A stretch of DNA of 64,000 nucleotides from the NCBI GenBank assembly GCA_016124445.1, contig WGNR01000016.1, forward strand, positions 1 to 64,000, read 5' to 3'. Under the pieces are notes generated by a model. It had not been told where the DNA came from, ran no database searches, and saw nothing but the letters and a program-made list of their open reading frames with translations. This document shows positions 36,868 to 46,634 of this stretch, piece after piece (position 1 is the stretch's first letter; every line of letters begins with the position of its first letter). Origin of the DNA: a bacterium (GTDB lineage Bacteria; Planctomycetota; Planctomycetia; Pirellulales; Pirellulaceae). Both the position numbers and the translations under genes were made by a program.

Positions 36868-37734
36868 CTAGTCAACAAAGCGATAGCGCAGGATGCACCA
36901 GAGAGCCGACAGGCCGTCCTTCCAGCCCTTTTTGTTGCTGGCCGACCAATCCTGGGCATGATAGCTCACCGGGCACTCGACGAAGCGATAGCGGCGTTTG
37001 GCCAGCTTGGCGGTGATTTCCGGCTCGAAGCCAAACCGGTTCTGCTGGATCGAGACTTGTTGGATCACGCTACGTGGAAATGCTTTGAAGGCGGTTTCCA
37101 TGTCAGTCAGCTTCAGCCCGGTCAATAGGTTCGAGCACCAGGTCAGCACGCTGTTGCCCAAACGGTGCAGCCAAGGGCCATCGAATTGATCGTTCAAGTA
37201 GCGCGAACCATACGCCACGTCTGCTTCGCCAGTGACGATCGGCCGAATGACCTGAACCAGGTCTTGCGGATCGTATTCGAGATCGGCGTCCTGAATCACC
37301 ACCACTTCACCGGTGACGTGATTCAAGGCCGAGCGAATGGCGGAGCCTTTCCCGCGGTTGCGATCGTGGTAGACGATCTTCACGTCACAGAAGTGGGCCA
37401 GCCGGGTCAGGACGTCGCGGGTTCCATCGCTGCTGCCATCTTCCACAATGACGATTTCCGTCCGGAATGGAAGCTGAAGCAGTCGCTGCACCACCGTGGC
37501 AATGGTGGCTTCTTCGTTGAAAACCGGGACGATCACCGACAAAAGGAAGTCGTGCGGCAACGGATAATCGACCGCGGACTGGTGATCGTTGTTTTCTGCG
37601 TCCAGATGCTCGCAAAGCGATTCGGCTTCGGCGAGCCGGAATTCGCAAGGAGCCAGGTCGCACGGATGATCGTCGATTGGTTCCCACGAAGTCGCGGGAT
37701 GGGCCGTTGGTTCGGCCAGGAAAGTGGTACTCAT
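36868..37734 (-). CDS. Family 2 glycosyltransferase (dolichyl-phosphate mannosyltransferase-like)
   Basis: A 288-aa GT-A enzyme. After a 60-residue hydrophilic N-terminal extension, the catalytic core starts with 'LLSVIVPVFNEEATI' (about 64-78), then 'IVEDGSSDGTRD' and the metal-binding 'QDADLEYDP'. No C-terminal membrane helices. It probably transfers a sugar to a lipid carrier at the cytoplasmic face. It overlaps the upstream membrane-protein gene by 4 nt (ATGA), so the two are translationally coupled and likely act in the same surface-glycan step. Confidence 0.93.
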   Translation of the reverse strand: MSTTFLAEPTAHPATSWEPIDDHPCDLAPCEFRLAEAESLCEHLDAENNDHQSAVDYPLPHDFLLSVIVPVFNEEATIATVVQRLLQLPFRTEIVIVEDGSSDGTRDVLTRLAHFCDVKIVYHDRNRGKGSAIRSALNHVTGEVVVIQDADLEYDPQDLVQVIRPIVTGEADVAYGSRYLNDQFDGPWLHRLGNSVLTWCSNLLTGLKLTDMETAFKAFPRSVIQQVSIQQNRFGFEPEITAKLAKRRYRFVECPVSYHAQDWSASNKKGWKDGLSALWCILRYRFVD

Positions 37735-39497
37735 GGTTGCCCTTTGGAGTTTGGCGAGCGATCGACGCGCGCCAGTTGCGATGATGGGTTGTTGTCGTCA
37801 GTCGGCGGTGGGATTGCTGGCCAGGCGACAAAGCCTTGTTGTTTCGCGTCCGAAATCGAACGCTGTTTGGGGTCGAGGTATTCCGGGGAAAGCGGATCGT
37901 TAAACAGATCGCTACGCCCCCAGATTTGAGCAAGGGAATCTTGATAGAGGAGAGTCCAACCTTTGGCCGACTCCATCGTCTTGGCTGAATTAGGCTGGCC
38001 GCGATCCAAGAGCACCAGCTTCGGATCCCCCTGGGTCAATGCGGCCGTGGGATCAACCGGCGTCGACAACTTGCGATAACGCATGCCAGGCACGTCGCCC
38101 AGGATGAAGTCGAAGTGTCGGTCGACGACTGATTGCGGATAGCATGTTCGGAAACGCCCGTCGAATTGCACGCTCGACTGGCCGTCGCCGCAGCGGGCAG
38201 CAATGTAATACTGGGCCCAATTGAACGACACGATCGTTTTGCCGCGCAGATGATGCTCGTTCATGAAGTCAATTGCCGAGACTGGATAGGTATCGCGATC
38301 GACCCGCATCACGCTCAATCGTTGCCACAGCGGAAAGGCAAACACCGTTCCGAACAGCAGCACCACGCTCCAGGCAATCGCCGGGTGAGGGCTCGATTGT
38401 TTTTCGTTACTGGTTTCCGTCAAGCGACCAAACGCACTAACGGCATGAGGTGTGACCCAGAAGCCAAACAGCATCGCCAAAAAGGGTGCATGCCGCTGAT
38501 GCATGGCCGCTTGGATCGCCACCAGGGAGATCACAACGAGTTGGGTGAAGTCGAGCGGCTTGCGGGAGAAAGTCAGCGATAACAGCGTAGTGCCCAGCAA
38601 CGCCAGGAAAGCAATGCTGAACATGTCGAGCGAATAAAGTGGATGCCATTCGGTGATCTCAGGCCGCGGTATTCGCAACGCCTCGAGCATCCAGCCGTGC
38701 AGTTCGTAGCTGTAGGGATTCACGAGGGTCGCGAGCAAAATGCCAACTAACATGAGCGCCAGTCGCCGCAGCATGCCAGACGATTGCCAGCCGCGCATCA
38801 AGGCAGCTTCGATCATCCGGCAGACGAGGTAAATCGAAAGAACGCCGACGCCTGCCATGAAGCCGCCATGCGTGTTGGTCCATAGAAAACAAAGCGGAAT
38901 CGCCAGCCACAACAGCCGCATCGAGCGATGATTCCAAGTGAGTGCCTCGGCAGATTCACCGCGACGGAAGCTCGTAAGCCAGGGCAGATTCCAATGTCCT
39001 TGCCAGCCAGCGAAAGCGAATTCCAACAATAACAGCAGCAGCGCAAAGAAGCCAAAGCTAAATAGTTGCGGTCGCACGTTCCAGTGGTTGGTCAGGTTCA
39101 CCGCAATTAGCAGCGAAGCCAGGACCACTGGCACCGGGTTGTCGACCAGGTCTTTCGCTTTCCAAAACGGAATGCTGCAGATCAAAAGGCCAAGCGTTAG
39201 CTTCAGCAGCAAGAGGCCTGCGGGGCCAATCGTATCGGCTCCAACGGCGAGGGCCAACTCGCTGAGATTCTCGTGATTGATCCAGGGATAGCCAACGGCC
39301 GTATAGCTGTAGGTTGTCGTGCGAGCCAGGCCTTCGACTAAGGCATCGCGGCCATATTGCACGTGCCCCCACAGATCAGGATCGGCACCATTGGGGCTCA
39401 CGGCGATAGCCGCGGCTAAAAGGGTACCGGCCACAATTGCCCAGGCAGATGAGCAGCGGGACGAAGTTGAATCGGTTTGTGGCGGTTCTTGAGACAC
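37731..39497 (-). CDS. Polytopic membrane protein, probable glycosylation-related
   Basis: A 588-aa integral membrane protein with about ten to twelve hydrophobic segments between residues 20 and 400 and a soluble C-terminal part of about 180 residues. The early 'DPDLWGHVQYGRDAL' loop is characteristic of a bacterial membrane family resembling PMT/ArnT-type (GT-C) glycosyltransferases, where an acidic first loop is catalytic. It is directly coupled to the GT2 gene. GT-C activity is inference from topology and neighbour. Confidence 0.8.
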   Translation of the reverse strand: MSQEPPQTDSTSSRCSSAWAIVAGTLLAAAIAVSPNGADPDLWGHVQYGRDALVEGLARTTTYSYTAVGYPWINHENLSELALAVGADTIGPAGLLLLKLTLGLLICSIPFWKAKDLVDNPVPVVLASLLIAVNLTNHWNVRPQLFSFGFFALLLLLLEFAFAGWQGHWNLPWLTSFRRGESAEALTWNHRSMRLLWLAIPLCFLWTNTHGGFMAGVGVLSIYLVCRMIEAALMRGWQSSGMLRRLALMLVGILLATLVNPYSYELHGWMLEALRIPRPEITEWHPLYSLDMFSIAFLALLGTTLLSLTFSRKPLDFTQLVVISLVAIQAAMHQRHAPFLAMLFGFWVTPHAVSAFGRLTETSNEKQSSPHPAIAWSVVLLFGTVFAFPLWQRLSVMRVDRDTYPVSAIDFMNEHHLRGKTIVSFNWAQYYIAARCGDGQSSVQFDGRFRTCYPQSVVDRHFDFILGDVPGMRYRKLSTPVDPTAALTQGDPKLVLLDRGQPNSAKTMESAKGWTLLYQDSLAQIWGRSDLFNDPLSPEYLDPKQRSISDAKQQGFVAWPAIPPPTDDNNPSSQLARVDRSPNSKGQP

Positions 39498-39933
39498 AGC
39501 ACCAAGGCCAATGGAAAAGGAACGGAGAACCCCGATAGGTCAACCATAGGACGTTAAATGGGGCGTTCTTAGCGGTCGCTTCCGAATTACCTTTCACTGG
39601 ATTACCGTAAAGTCGAAGCAATCGCCCGAAGAATACGCACAGGTGATAGAACCGGAACAAGATGCCCCGAAGCGACTGCCTGACATCCGCGCGCTGGGTC
39701 GCGCGGTATACGTGACTGGTAGGGTGCGAGCAGCGAAGCGAATCGCACCGAATGCCGACTCTATTCTCGAAGATGGTGCGATACGTTCGGCTTCGCCTCA
39801 CTTCTCGCCCCCTACGGGGATTTCTTGCTGGGCGACATCCCTTGCTCTGGCGGCATACTTGGCGAGTGGTTAGGGTGGACATCCATGTTGCTAACTAGAT
39901 TGATGGATTTTCGAGGTCGGGGTGAACTACCAG
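39498..39933. other. Intergenic region carrying a palindromic element
   Basis: No gene recognised. It separates the divergent membrane-protein and methyltransferase genes and contains the GTAGGG-bounded inverted repeat listed separately. Confidence 0.5.
39719..39815. repeat. 97-bp imperfect inverted-repeat element
   Basis: The left arm begins GTAGGGTGCGAGCAGCGAAG and ends ATCGCACC; the right arm, read in reverse complement, begins GTAGGGGGCGAGAAGTGAG and ends ATCGCACC, with a 25-nt centre. The inner GGTGCGAGC ... ATCGCACC hairpin is also found after the surface protein (14804-14840). REP/MITE-like palindromic element. Confidence 0.65.
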
Positions 39934-40608
39934 ATGAGCGAAACAAGCTTCCCCGCGGTGGATACCGAGCCAGGTCACCGAGCTTATACGCCCGGTCTGC
40001 TGAAGTGGTACGACTTGATCGTGCACGGCTTTTCGAATCGATGGCTATGGCATTGCCCCACCGCCAGGCTTCAAGAGTGGTTTGATCAGCATGCCAATGA
40101 GAACCACTTGGATATCGGTGTGGGAACCGGCTTCTTCCTGGATCGCTCGAAGCGGCTTAAGCCAGGACAACGCATTGGCTTGCTGGATGCCAATCCGAAC
40201 TGCCTGGCAGTGGCGGCGAAGCGAATCGAGCGTCTGAATCCCGAAGTAATTCAAGCGAATCTGGCCGAGGACTTTCATGATCGGGCCGACCCGTTTCAGT
40301 CGGTGTCGCTGATGTACGTGCTGCACTGCCTGCCTGGCGATGTCGACTTCCGCAGCCAGGTCATCGACCATGCTGCCGCCATACTGCTTCCCGGTGGAAC
40401 GCTATTTGGCGCTACGATTCTCGGCGAGCCGAAACCGAAAGGTTGGCTGGGCCGACGCGTGATGGCCTCGTACAACCAGAAGGGAATCTTTGGGAACCAG
40501 CAAGATACGCAGTCATCGCTTGAAGATGTGCTTGCGAAGGTCTTGCAAGACGTTCAAATCGAGCAAGTGGGCTCGGTCGCGCTGTTTGCCGGGCGAACCG
40601 CTACTTAG
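39934..40608 (+). CDS. Class I SAM-dependent methyltransferase
   Basis: A 224-aa methyltransferase with the AdoMet motif 'HLDIGVGTGFFLDRS' (near residue 51), an acidic loop 'GLLDANPNCLAVAA', and 'SVSLMYVLHCLPGD' as motif II/III. ATG 39934 has GGGGTG upstream; GTG 39922 is an alternative. Substrate unknown. It ends overlapping the convergent membrane-protein gene by 8 nt. Confidence 0.92.
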   Translation: MSETSFPAVDTEPGHRAYTPGLLKWYDLIVHGFSNRWLWHCPTARLQEWFDQHANENHLDIGVGTGFFLDRSKRLKPGQRIGLLDANPNCLAVAAKRIERLNPEVIQANLAEDFHDRADPFQSVSLMYVLHCLPGDVDFRSQVIDHAAAILLPGGTLFGATILGEPKPKGWLGRRVMASYNQKGIFGNQQDTQSSLEDVLAKVLQDVQIEQVGSVALFAGRTAT

Positions 40609-41872
40609 CTAACAGAAACGCGCTGCGCGGCTGGGTGTTGAGCCAGAACCGTGCACTTCGCTTGGCGAACTTGTCGCCGGAAAACGTATCGGTCTCGCGA
40701 TCGTCTTGAAGACGCCCTGCTGGCGACTCAATAACCAGGCGAGCGAAGTTGGTTGTCTGGGTTCGCTCCGTGAATGCTCGAGCCGCCGCGAACGAGAACC
40801 GCATTCCGGGATAGATGGGGGCTCCGGTCGCATCGAGCGACCATTTTTCGAGCGAGACCGGGACGAACAACTCTGCCGAAGAGTCGAAGTCGACATACTT
40901 CTTCAAGTCAGGCGGTAAGGTCTGGGCCACATGCCGCGGCAGGAAAAGATGCGTTCGGCCGACATGCGATGCGTACAGTCCCCAGGCAGGCCAAGGATCG
41001 CCCAGCCCGATCAATTCCAAGGTGGGAATCAGCAGCACCAACCAACAGACCGTTTGAGCAATCCAGGTTGTCGAGTATTGGGTTGAGGTCGAAGCTGTTT
41101 CTTGCGGCTCGTTGAAACCAAAGAGCAAGATTGCTTGCAGCAGGAAGAATATATTCCAGGTCAGTACTCCCCAGCTATGCGACAAGCCAAGCGGACCAAG
41201 GACCAGGATCAAGCCGAGATGCATCAAGCAGGCAGCCACCACGCCCACCTTTCGCGTAGGCCGCATCAACAAAAGGGTGAATGCAAGCAGTTCGAATAGG
41301 GGAAAACCGATTGCCAGCCATTTCCATTGTGCGATGCTCTCAGCATTCCACGACATACCAACCAGCGATCCGAGCGTTACCAGAAAATCGGAACCTAACT
41401 CGTTGACGAAGGATGGATTGAGTTTGGAAATCGCTGAATAGAAATAGATGCTCAAGCTTACCCAGATGGTCAGTTGGCGCGCGGTCCGGGGTGGCGCGAG
41501 GCCAAAAAAGATTCCCAGCACCATGAACTGATAGGCCCATGGCTGAAAGCGATGTTGATTCAATAGAAAGCAGCAGAGCAAAAGGAGCGACAGACCAAGC
41601 CATAGTTTTGGTGCGAACTTCGACTCAGGACCAGCGATCAGCAAGAATGCAGCTGAAAGGACCACGCCTGCGAAGAAGATTTGATCGACAAGGCTGGGGA
41701 CATCGCAAAGCAATTGAAAGGCCGGGACTGCCGGAAAGCTGGTCAGATCGATCCAAAGGGGCCAGGTAACGGCGAGCAAGACCAGTAAGAATAACGGGAC
41801 CAGCCGCTGGTATAAGAAAAAGGCTCGATCTGCTGGAGATCGAGCCTCGGTGGGTAATTCGGTCGTCGTCAC
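40601..41872 (-). CDS. Multi-pass HTTM/DoxX-like membrane protein
   Basis: A 423-aa protein with about eight hydrophobic segments between residues 25 and 285, then a 130-residue soluble C-terminal part. 'SIYFYSAISKLNPSFVN' resembles the conserved helix of HTTM/MauE/DoxX-type membrane proteins. No catalytic residues can be assigned. It ends 8 nt inside the convergent methyltransferase gene. It begins 13 nt after the stop of the ABC-operon protein at 41886 on the same strand and may be the last gene of that transcript. Confidence 0.75.
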   Translation of the reverse strand: MTTTELPTEARSPADRAFFLYQRLVPLFLLVLLAVTWPLWIDLTSFPAVPAFQLLCDVPSLVDQIFFAGVVLSAAFLLIAGPESKFAPKLWLGLSLLLLCCFLLNQHRFQPWAYQFMVLGIFFGLAPPRTARQLTIWVSLSIYFYSAISKLNPSFVNELGSDFLVTLGSLVGMSWNAESIAQWKWLAIGFPLFELLAFTLLLMRPTRKVGVVAACLMHLGLILVLGPLGLSHSWGVLTWNIFFLLQAILLFGFNEPQETASTSTQYSTTWIAQTVCWLVLLIPTLELIGLGDPWPAWGLYASHVGRTHLFLPRHVAQTLPPDLKKYVDFDSSAELFVPVSLEKWSLDATGAPIYPGMRFSFAAARAFTERTQTTNFARLVIESPAGRLQDDRETDTFSGDKFAKRSARFWLNTQPRSAFLLAK

Positions 41873-41885
41873 AGGCTGTCGCCGC

Positions 41886-43772
41886 TTAGGAGGAAGTCTC
41901 GGCTTTTTCGGGCGACGGCGTGGCCTCGTCCGCTTTCTCAGACGCCGGCTCGGCCGGCTTTTCGTCGCTCGGCTCTGGTGTGGCTTCCGCCGCGGCGGGT
42001 TTCTCCGCTTCAGGTTTCTCAGCGGCAGGCTTGTCAGTCGATTCCGGCTTCGATTCTTCCGGCATCGGCTTCTCGGCGGCTGGTTTCTCTTCCGCCGGCT
42101 TTTCTTCCTTGGGCTCTTCTGGCTTTGGTTCAGACTTCTCTGGTGTCATCTCCTTCGGTTTGTCGTCGGAGGTTTTGTCCGCCGCCGGGCTTTTGCCAGA
42201 GTTGAGGGTTGGCTCGATGAAGCCTTCCGGCGAGTTGCGACGCAGGATATCGAGGAACGGGAAGTCAGGCGTGATGTCTTCGTCAAACTGATTGAGCAGC
42301 AAGCGATATTCCTTCATCGAATCTGCCAGGATGTCCGAGGAAGCATCTTCGCGAAGCGTCGGGCTCTCGTCGTAGATTTTGACCCACTTTTCCCAAGCCT
42401 CTTCGTACTTCTTGCGTGCGTTGACAAGGTCCGCGTTTTTGTAGTCCTCGTGAGCCTGGTAAACCAATTCACGTGCTTGAAGGGTCTCCAGGGTCTTTTC
42501 CGAATTGGCTCGGGCCCTCCAATAGTCAAAGTTCACGATCTCTTTTTGGCGGTCGATGACCCCTTTAACGAATTCATCCTCGTTAATTGTGTTGGCCAAC
42601 CTGGCGGCGTCGAGCACGCCTGGGGCCTTCTGCTCTTCCATGTAGGTAACGACTTCGAGTCGATTGACGTTCAACTTGGGTTCTGCCGCTTGAACCAACG
42701 CGATTTGTTCTTCCGTTCGGTCTGCCTCGGGAGTCTTGATGGCGGCTTGAGTTTCTTTGGGTAACTTCGCGAGTTTCTCCTCGTGGAGCTTGTCCATGTA
42801 CTCGCCATAGGCGGCATCGAATTGCCGCTTGTTTTCCTCGATGTCAGCACCCAGTTTTTCCGATTCGTTGAGTCGGATCATGATTCCCCAGGTCGATTTC
42901 AACTCGTGGTTTCCGAACTCTTTCCATTCGTCTGCCGATTGTTTCCATTTACCTCGGGCTTTTTCGGAAAAGTGCCCTTCCGATTCAATTGCCTCGGCGA
43001 AGTTCATCAGCCGCTTGGCGGGATACTGATAGAAGATCGTGGGAGACATCATGCCGATTTGGCCCCCCTCGAGGTCGACCGACTGGACCGCCCACTTGTT
43101 CCAAACGCGAGCCACCAGCCAATTGTCAGGCTTTTTGGGGACGATGCCTTCGGTTTCGGCTTCAAAGTCGAGGTTGGCTTTGACGTGCTTGCGAATGTTT
43201 TCGTGGAAGGGCTCGTCGTCCGGGAAGATCTCGCGGTATTGCTTTTTCTCGTCGGCATTGCCGAACTTGTTGCCGAAAAAGTGACCGATCGAGTTCATCA
43301 TCCGAGGTTCGTTGTAGTTGTACTCGGTTCCTTCCATGTGGTAGTTGATCCCACGCTTCACCCACAGGTAGCGGTGCTGGTAGTTGTCGAACTCGCGCGA
43401 AACGTTGTACGACATGTTCCAGGCCTGGAATTCCCACACCTTCAACAAGTGTGGATTCAAGTACGAGATCGTCCGGGCAGTCGCTTCCATCATGGTGTAC
43501 TGCTCGGTCATCTGATATTCGTTCAGGCTGCTCCACAGGAAGGTGATGGCAACGCCATCCAGACCAAGCAAAGACAAACGCATCGCTTCGCTGGCAGGGT
43601 CGACCTTACCCAATTGGGCATCGGAAATCCCATAGTCGGTGCGCATTTGTGCCAGCGTTCCGCCAGGTTGATCGGAGGTCGCCGGCCGGCTGATCAGTGA
43701 GACCGCGATCAGAATCACGATCATGCAAATGCCGTAAACGATCTTATGTTCAAAAGATTTATTCTTGCTCAT
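41886..43772 (-). CDS. ABC-operon membrane-anchored protein with acidic/lysine-rich tail
   Basis: A 628-aa protein with one N-terminal membrane segment ('IVYGICMIVILIAVSLISR', about 11-29) and a large extracytoplasmic or cytoplasmic helical region with TPR-like spacing ('LLGLDGVAITFLWSSLNEYQM', 'KVWEFQAWNMSYNVSREFDNY'). From about 530 the chain is a Pro/Glu/Lys/Ala low-complexity tail with repeated 'EKPAEEKPAAEKP'-type units. Start codon overlaps the permease stop by 4 nt (ATGA), so it is translationally coupled to the ABC transporter. No named domain was recognised. It may be an accessory subunit. Confidence 0.8.
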   Translation of the reverse strand: MSKNKSFEHKIVYGICMIVILIAVSLISRPATSDQPGGTLAQMRTDYGISDAQLGKVDPASEAMRLSLLGLDGVAITFLWSSLNEYQMTEQYTMMEATARTISYLNPHLLKVWEFQAWNMSYNVSREFDNYQHRYLWVKRGINYHMEGTEYNYNEPRMMNSIGHFFGNKFGNADEKKQYREIFPDDEPFHENIRKHVKANLDFEAETEGIVPKKPDNWLVARVWNKWAVQSVDLEGGQIGMMSPTIFYQYPAKRLMNFAEAIESEGHFSEKARGKWKQSADEWKEFGNHELKSTWGIMIRLNESEKLGADIEENKRQFDAAYGEYMDKLHEEKLAKLPKETQAAIKTPEADRTEEQIALVQAAEPKLNVNRLEVVTYMEEQKAPGVLDAARLANTINEDEFVKGVIDRQKEIVNFDYWRARANSEKTLETLQARELVYQAHEDYKNADLVNARKKYEEAWEKWVKIYDESPTLREDASSDILADSMKEYRLLLNQFDEDITPDFPFLDILRRNSPEGFIEPTLNSGKSPAADKTSDDKPKEMTPEKSEPKPEEPKEEKPAEEKPAAEKPMPEESKPESTDKPAAEKPEAEKPAAAEATPEPSDEKPAEPASEKADEATPSPEKAETSS

Positions 43773-45640
43773 GCCGCGATTTCTTTCGATTTCAGAAAGA
43801 CGTAGCCAACGGCCACGAGGGCGATCAGGAAGCCGATGACCGTGACGGCCTGTTCGGCGACAACCGCTCCCGGGATGTTGTATCCATCGACAACAAACCC
43901 GCTGGTGTCAAACATGCCGTAGTCAGGCAACATGTTGACGAACGAGTAGATGACGCACGCAAAAACGGTATCGATCGCTTTAACGATCTGTACCCAGGTC
44001 GCGTCGCCAAGTTCTGTCATGATGTTCTGCTGTTGGAATAGTCGCACCATCGCTTCCGCTGGTCCACCCCCGTACCAACCCGTTTTCTCGTGGAAGATAA
44101 CGTTGCGGGCCAAGGCCTTCACGTCATCGGCGATGCTGCCGTAACCCAGTGCGAGGAACGATGCCAACAAGGCGACTGGGCCGTTGAGGAAGGTGCTGAA
44201 TACCAGGCCGAAGGTAATCACCAGGACCACCTCGAACCACATACCGACATAGCACTTGATGTAGTTCATCAAGAAGCTGCGATTGTCTTCCAGGATGTAG
44301 ACCGTGTTTTGAGCGACCCCGAAGTACTGCCCTGGCTCGTCGCACTGGATCCACAATTCGAGTCGACCATCTTCTGCCGTCAAATCATCGATCAGATCGA
44401 GTTCGGTCTTGTCGCTGTCGGCATCGGCGTTGGACAGTTTTCTCGGAATGTAGTGAAGATCGGATTCTTCCTTGGCGGTGAACGGAATCGGAACGCTCCG
44501 CGCTTCCGTGACGGGATTACGGAAGTAGTAGTTTCCGCGAATACCCGAGGTAATGATGCCCTTGTAGGTTCGGAAGACGCTCAAATTGAATTCGACCGGC
44601 AGCATCTCTTGCGTTTCGTCGCCGTCGACAACTTCCGTCAGCATTCCTTGGCTGATGTCTTCAAAGGTGAAGATGGCGGCACCAAACGTACCCCCTTCCA
44701 CGTAGCTGAAGTATTCCCATTCCTTACCGACGTTGATGCCACGCGGAGAAGCGTTCTTGCCAGACCGGTCCAGGAATTTCACCGTGCCGATATGCCGCAC
44801 GCGGGCCTGGAACATATCGGTCGGTCCGCCGATGACATAGGTGTCTTCCGGTCCGCCGTTTTCGTTAACGGTGATGTCATGACTGTGTTCGTTGACGCGA
44901 TCGACTTCCGCAAAGCCATCGGGATAGACCTTGATCTGATGTCGATGGCCCGCATTGACCGTCGTATATCCGACGAGCGCGCCCTCTTCCGATTGCAGCG
45001 GGGTCAGATCAGCCGCGTTGACATAGTGAGTGTGACTGAATCCCTGGAGCAGGAAGATGTACGAGGCGAATCCCATCACGACCAGAACGAGCGTTCCGAC
45101 TGCCACAAACCCAAACAGCCGCCCGAGGAACAATTCGCTGGGGAGGACTGGCTTGGTGAAAATGGTGTAGATTGTCCGCCGCTTGATGTCGTCCGGCAGA
45201 CTGAACACGCTTAGGGCGATCACTAGCAGCAAGACCAGCAGCTTGGGAAGGGTTAGCACAAGGCTAAGATAGAGACGCACCGGTTGATCGGCACTGGGAT
45301 TCACGAACCAGCCAGCGAATAACAAGACCACCATGAACAGCGCGAACACGATCAACGCTTTCTTGCGAATCGCTTCCTGAAAGGCAAGCCAACTCATCGC
45401 CCACACGCGGCGCGGCGAAATCGCCAGCAGTTCGGGAACTGCTTTCACGGCGGTCCCGAACACGGAGTAGAACGCTTCGAACGGGCCGTTTCGGATGGTC
45501 GAGAGAATGAACCCAACGATCAATCCAGCCACAATCAAGGTGACCAAAGCAATCAAGTAGGTCAAAAGGCCGCCGAACTGCTTCCCTGGGATGGGAAGGA
45601 GCCACTCACTTAGCGGCTGGATAGTATCTTCAATCCCCAT
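43769..45640 (-). CDS. ABC-2-type transporter permease with a large His-rich loop
   Basis: A 623-aa integral membrane protein. N-terminal helices (about 25-45, 95-115, 122-148, 175-200) and C-terminal helices (about 470-500, 545-565, 595-618) bracket a soluble insertion of about 260 residues (205-465). This insertion opens with three His pairs: 'SHTHYV', 'GHRHQIKV' and 'EHSHDITV', and is otherwise beta-rich. The transport role is inferred from the ATPase gene immediately upstream (64 nt) and the helix layout; ABC permeases normally lack such an insertion. The His cluster suggests metal binding. Substrate unknown. Confidence 0.85.
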   Translation of the reverse strand: MGIEDTIQPLSEWLLPIPGKQFGGLLTYLIALVTLIVAGLIVGFILSTIRNGPFEAFYSVFGTAVKAVPELLAISPRRVWAMSWLAFQEAIRKKALIVFALFMVVLLFAGWFVNPSADQPVRLYLSLVLTLPKLLVLLLVIALSVFSLPDDIKRRTIYTIFTKPVLPSELFLGRLFGFVAVGTLVLVVMGFASYIFLLQGFSHTHYVNAADLTPLQSEEGALVGYTTVNAGHRHQIKVYPDGFAEVDRVNEHSHDITVNENGGPEDTYVIGGPTDMFQARVRHIGTVKFLDRSGKNASPRGINVGKEWEYFSYVEGGTFGAAIFTFEDISQGMLTEVVDGDETQEMLPVEFNLSVFRTYKGIITSGIRGNYYFRNPVTEARSVPIPFTAKEESDLHYIPRKLSNADADSDKTELDLIDDLTAEDGRLELWIQCDEPGQYFGVAQNTVYILEDNRSFLMNYIKCYVGMWFEVVLVITFGLVFSTFLNGPVALLASFLALGYGSIADDVKALARNVIFHEKTGWYGGGPAEAMVRLFQQQNIMTELGDATWVQIVKAIDTVFACVIYSFVNMLPDYGMFDTSGFVVDGYNIPGAVVAEQAVTVIGFLIALVAVGYVFLKSKEIAA

Positions 45641-45704
45641 GATGAATTGTTTCTTGCTTGAAGATTCGCGTGGAAGGTTTGGTCAATTCGGTCGGACGAT
45701 AAGA

Positions 45705-46634
45705 TCAGGATCGATCCGAACCGGCACGCTTGCCAGGTCGGGCTTCGCTCTCGCGAACGATATTCAGGAAGAGTTCTTCCAGCGTGGTGGTCGGGTTCTC
45801 GATAGAGATGTTTTGAGCGTGTTCTCGTTCGAGGATCGCGCGAATCTCGGCTTTCGCTTCTTCGCTCACCCCTTTGGCACGAATCTGGGTTTCGTCGCTA
45901 ACCTTAAGCAACGCATCCACGCGGCCCAATTCCTTCAGCTCGCCTTGGTGCAGAATGGCGATACGATCGGCCACGTCCTGGAGGTCGGCCAGTTGGTGGC
46001 TGGTTACCAGGACCGTTTTGCCTTGATCCTTCAACTTCAGGATCAAGTCTTTCATTTCGCGGATACCAATGGGATCGAGACCGGTGGTTGGTTCGTCCAG
46101 GAAAAGCAGTTCCGGGTCGTTGATCAGTGCCTGGGCCAGACCGATTCGACGCGTCATACCCTTCGAGTATTCCTTCAACTGCCGACGCTGGGCCATTTTC
46201 AAGCCAACCATTTCGATCAGTTCGTTGATTCGATGGCGGCGAACATCGGCTGGCATATCGAACAACTGGCCATAGAAGCTGAGCGTTTCGCGGGCGTCCA
46301 GAAACCGATACAGGTAAGATTCTTCCGGCAGATAGCCAATCCGCTCTTTGGTGGCGATGCTGCTGGGATCTTGCCCGAACACCAATGCTTGCCCGCTGGT
46401 GGGGAAGAGCAGGCCCAGAAGCAATTTCATCGTGGTCGATTTGCCAGAGCCGTTGGGGCCCAAGAGACCAAAGATTTCTCCCCGCCGGACTTCCAGGTCG
46501 AGTGCCTTAAGGGCTCTCACCTTCTGGCGACCCCAGAAATCGCGATAGATCTTAGTCAGATTTCGCGTCTCGATGATGACTTCGCTGGATGACGAGGGAG
46601 ATGACGATTGTGGTTGGGTTTCTACCGATGCCAT
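45705..46634 (-). CDS. ABC transporter ATP-binding protein
   Basis: A 309-aa ABC ATPase. Walker A '[12 protein letters not shown]' near residue 57, Q-loop region '[10 protein letters not shown]', signature '[16 protein letters not shown]' near 160 and Walker B '[13 protein letters not shown]', followed by '[16 protein letters not shown]' H-loop. The C-terminal extension (about 225-309) is typical of drug/gliding-type importer-exporters paired with ABC-2 permeases. First gene of an ATPase-permease-anchored protein operon on the minus strand. Confidence 0.95.
   Translation of the reverse strand: MASVETQPQSSSPSSSSEVIIETRNLTKIYRDFWGRQKVRALKALDLEVRRGEIFGLLGPNGSGKSTTMKLLLGLLFPTSGQALVFGQDPSSIATKERIGYLPEESYLYRFLDARETLSFYGQLFDMPADVRRHRINELIEMVGLKMAQRRQLKEYSKGMTRRIGLAQALINDPELLFLDEPTTGLDPIGIREMKDLILKLKDQGKTVLVTSHQLADLQDVADRIAILHQGELKELGRVDALLKVSDETQIRAKGVSEEAKAEIRAILEREHAQNISIENPTTTLEELFLNIVRESEARPGKRAGSDRS

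Noticed and set aside
42783..43700. 305-aa plus-strand open frame
   Set aside because: Antisense to the third ABC-operon gene; low complexity and no start signal.
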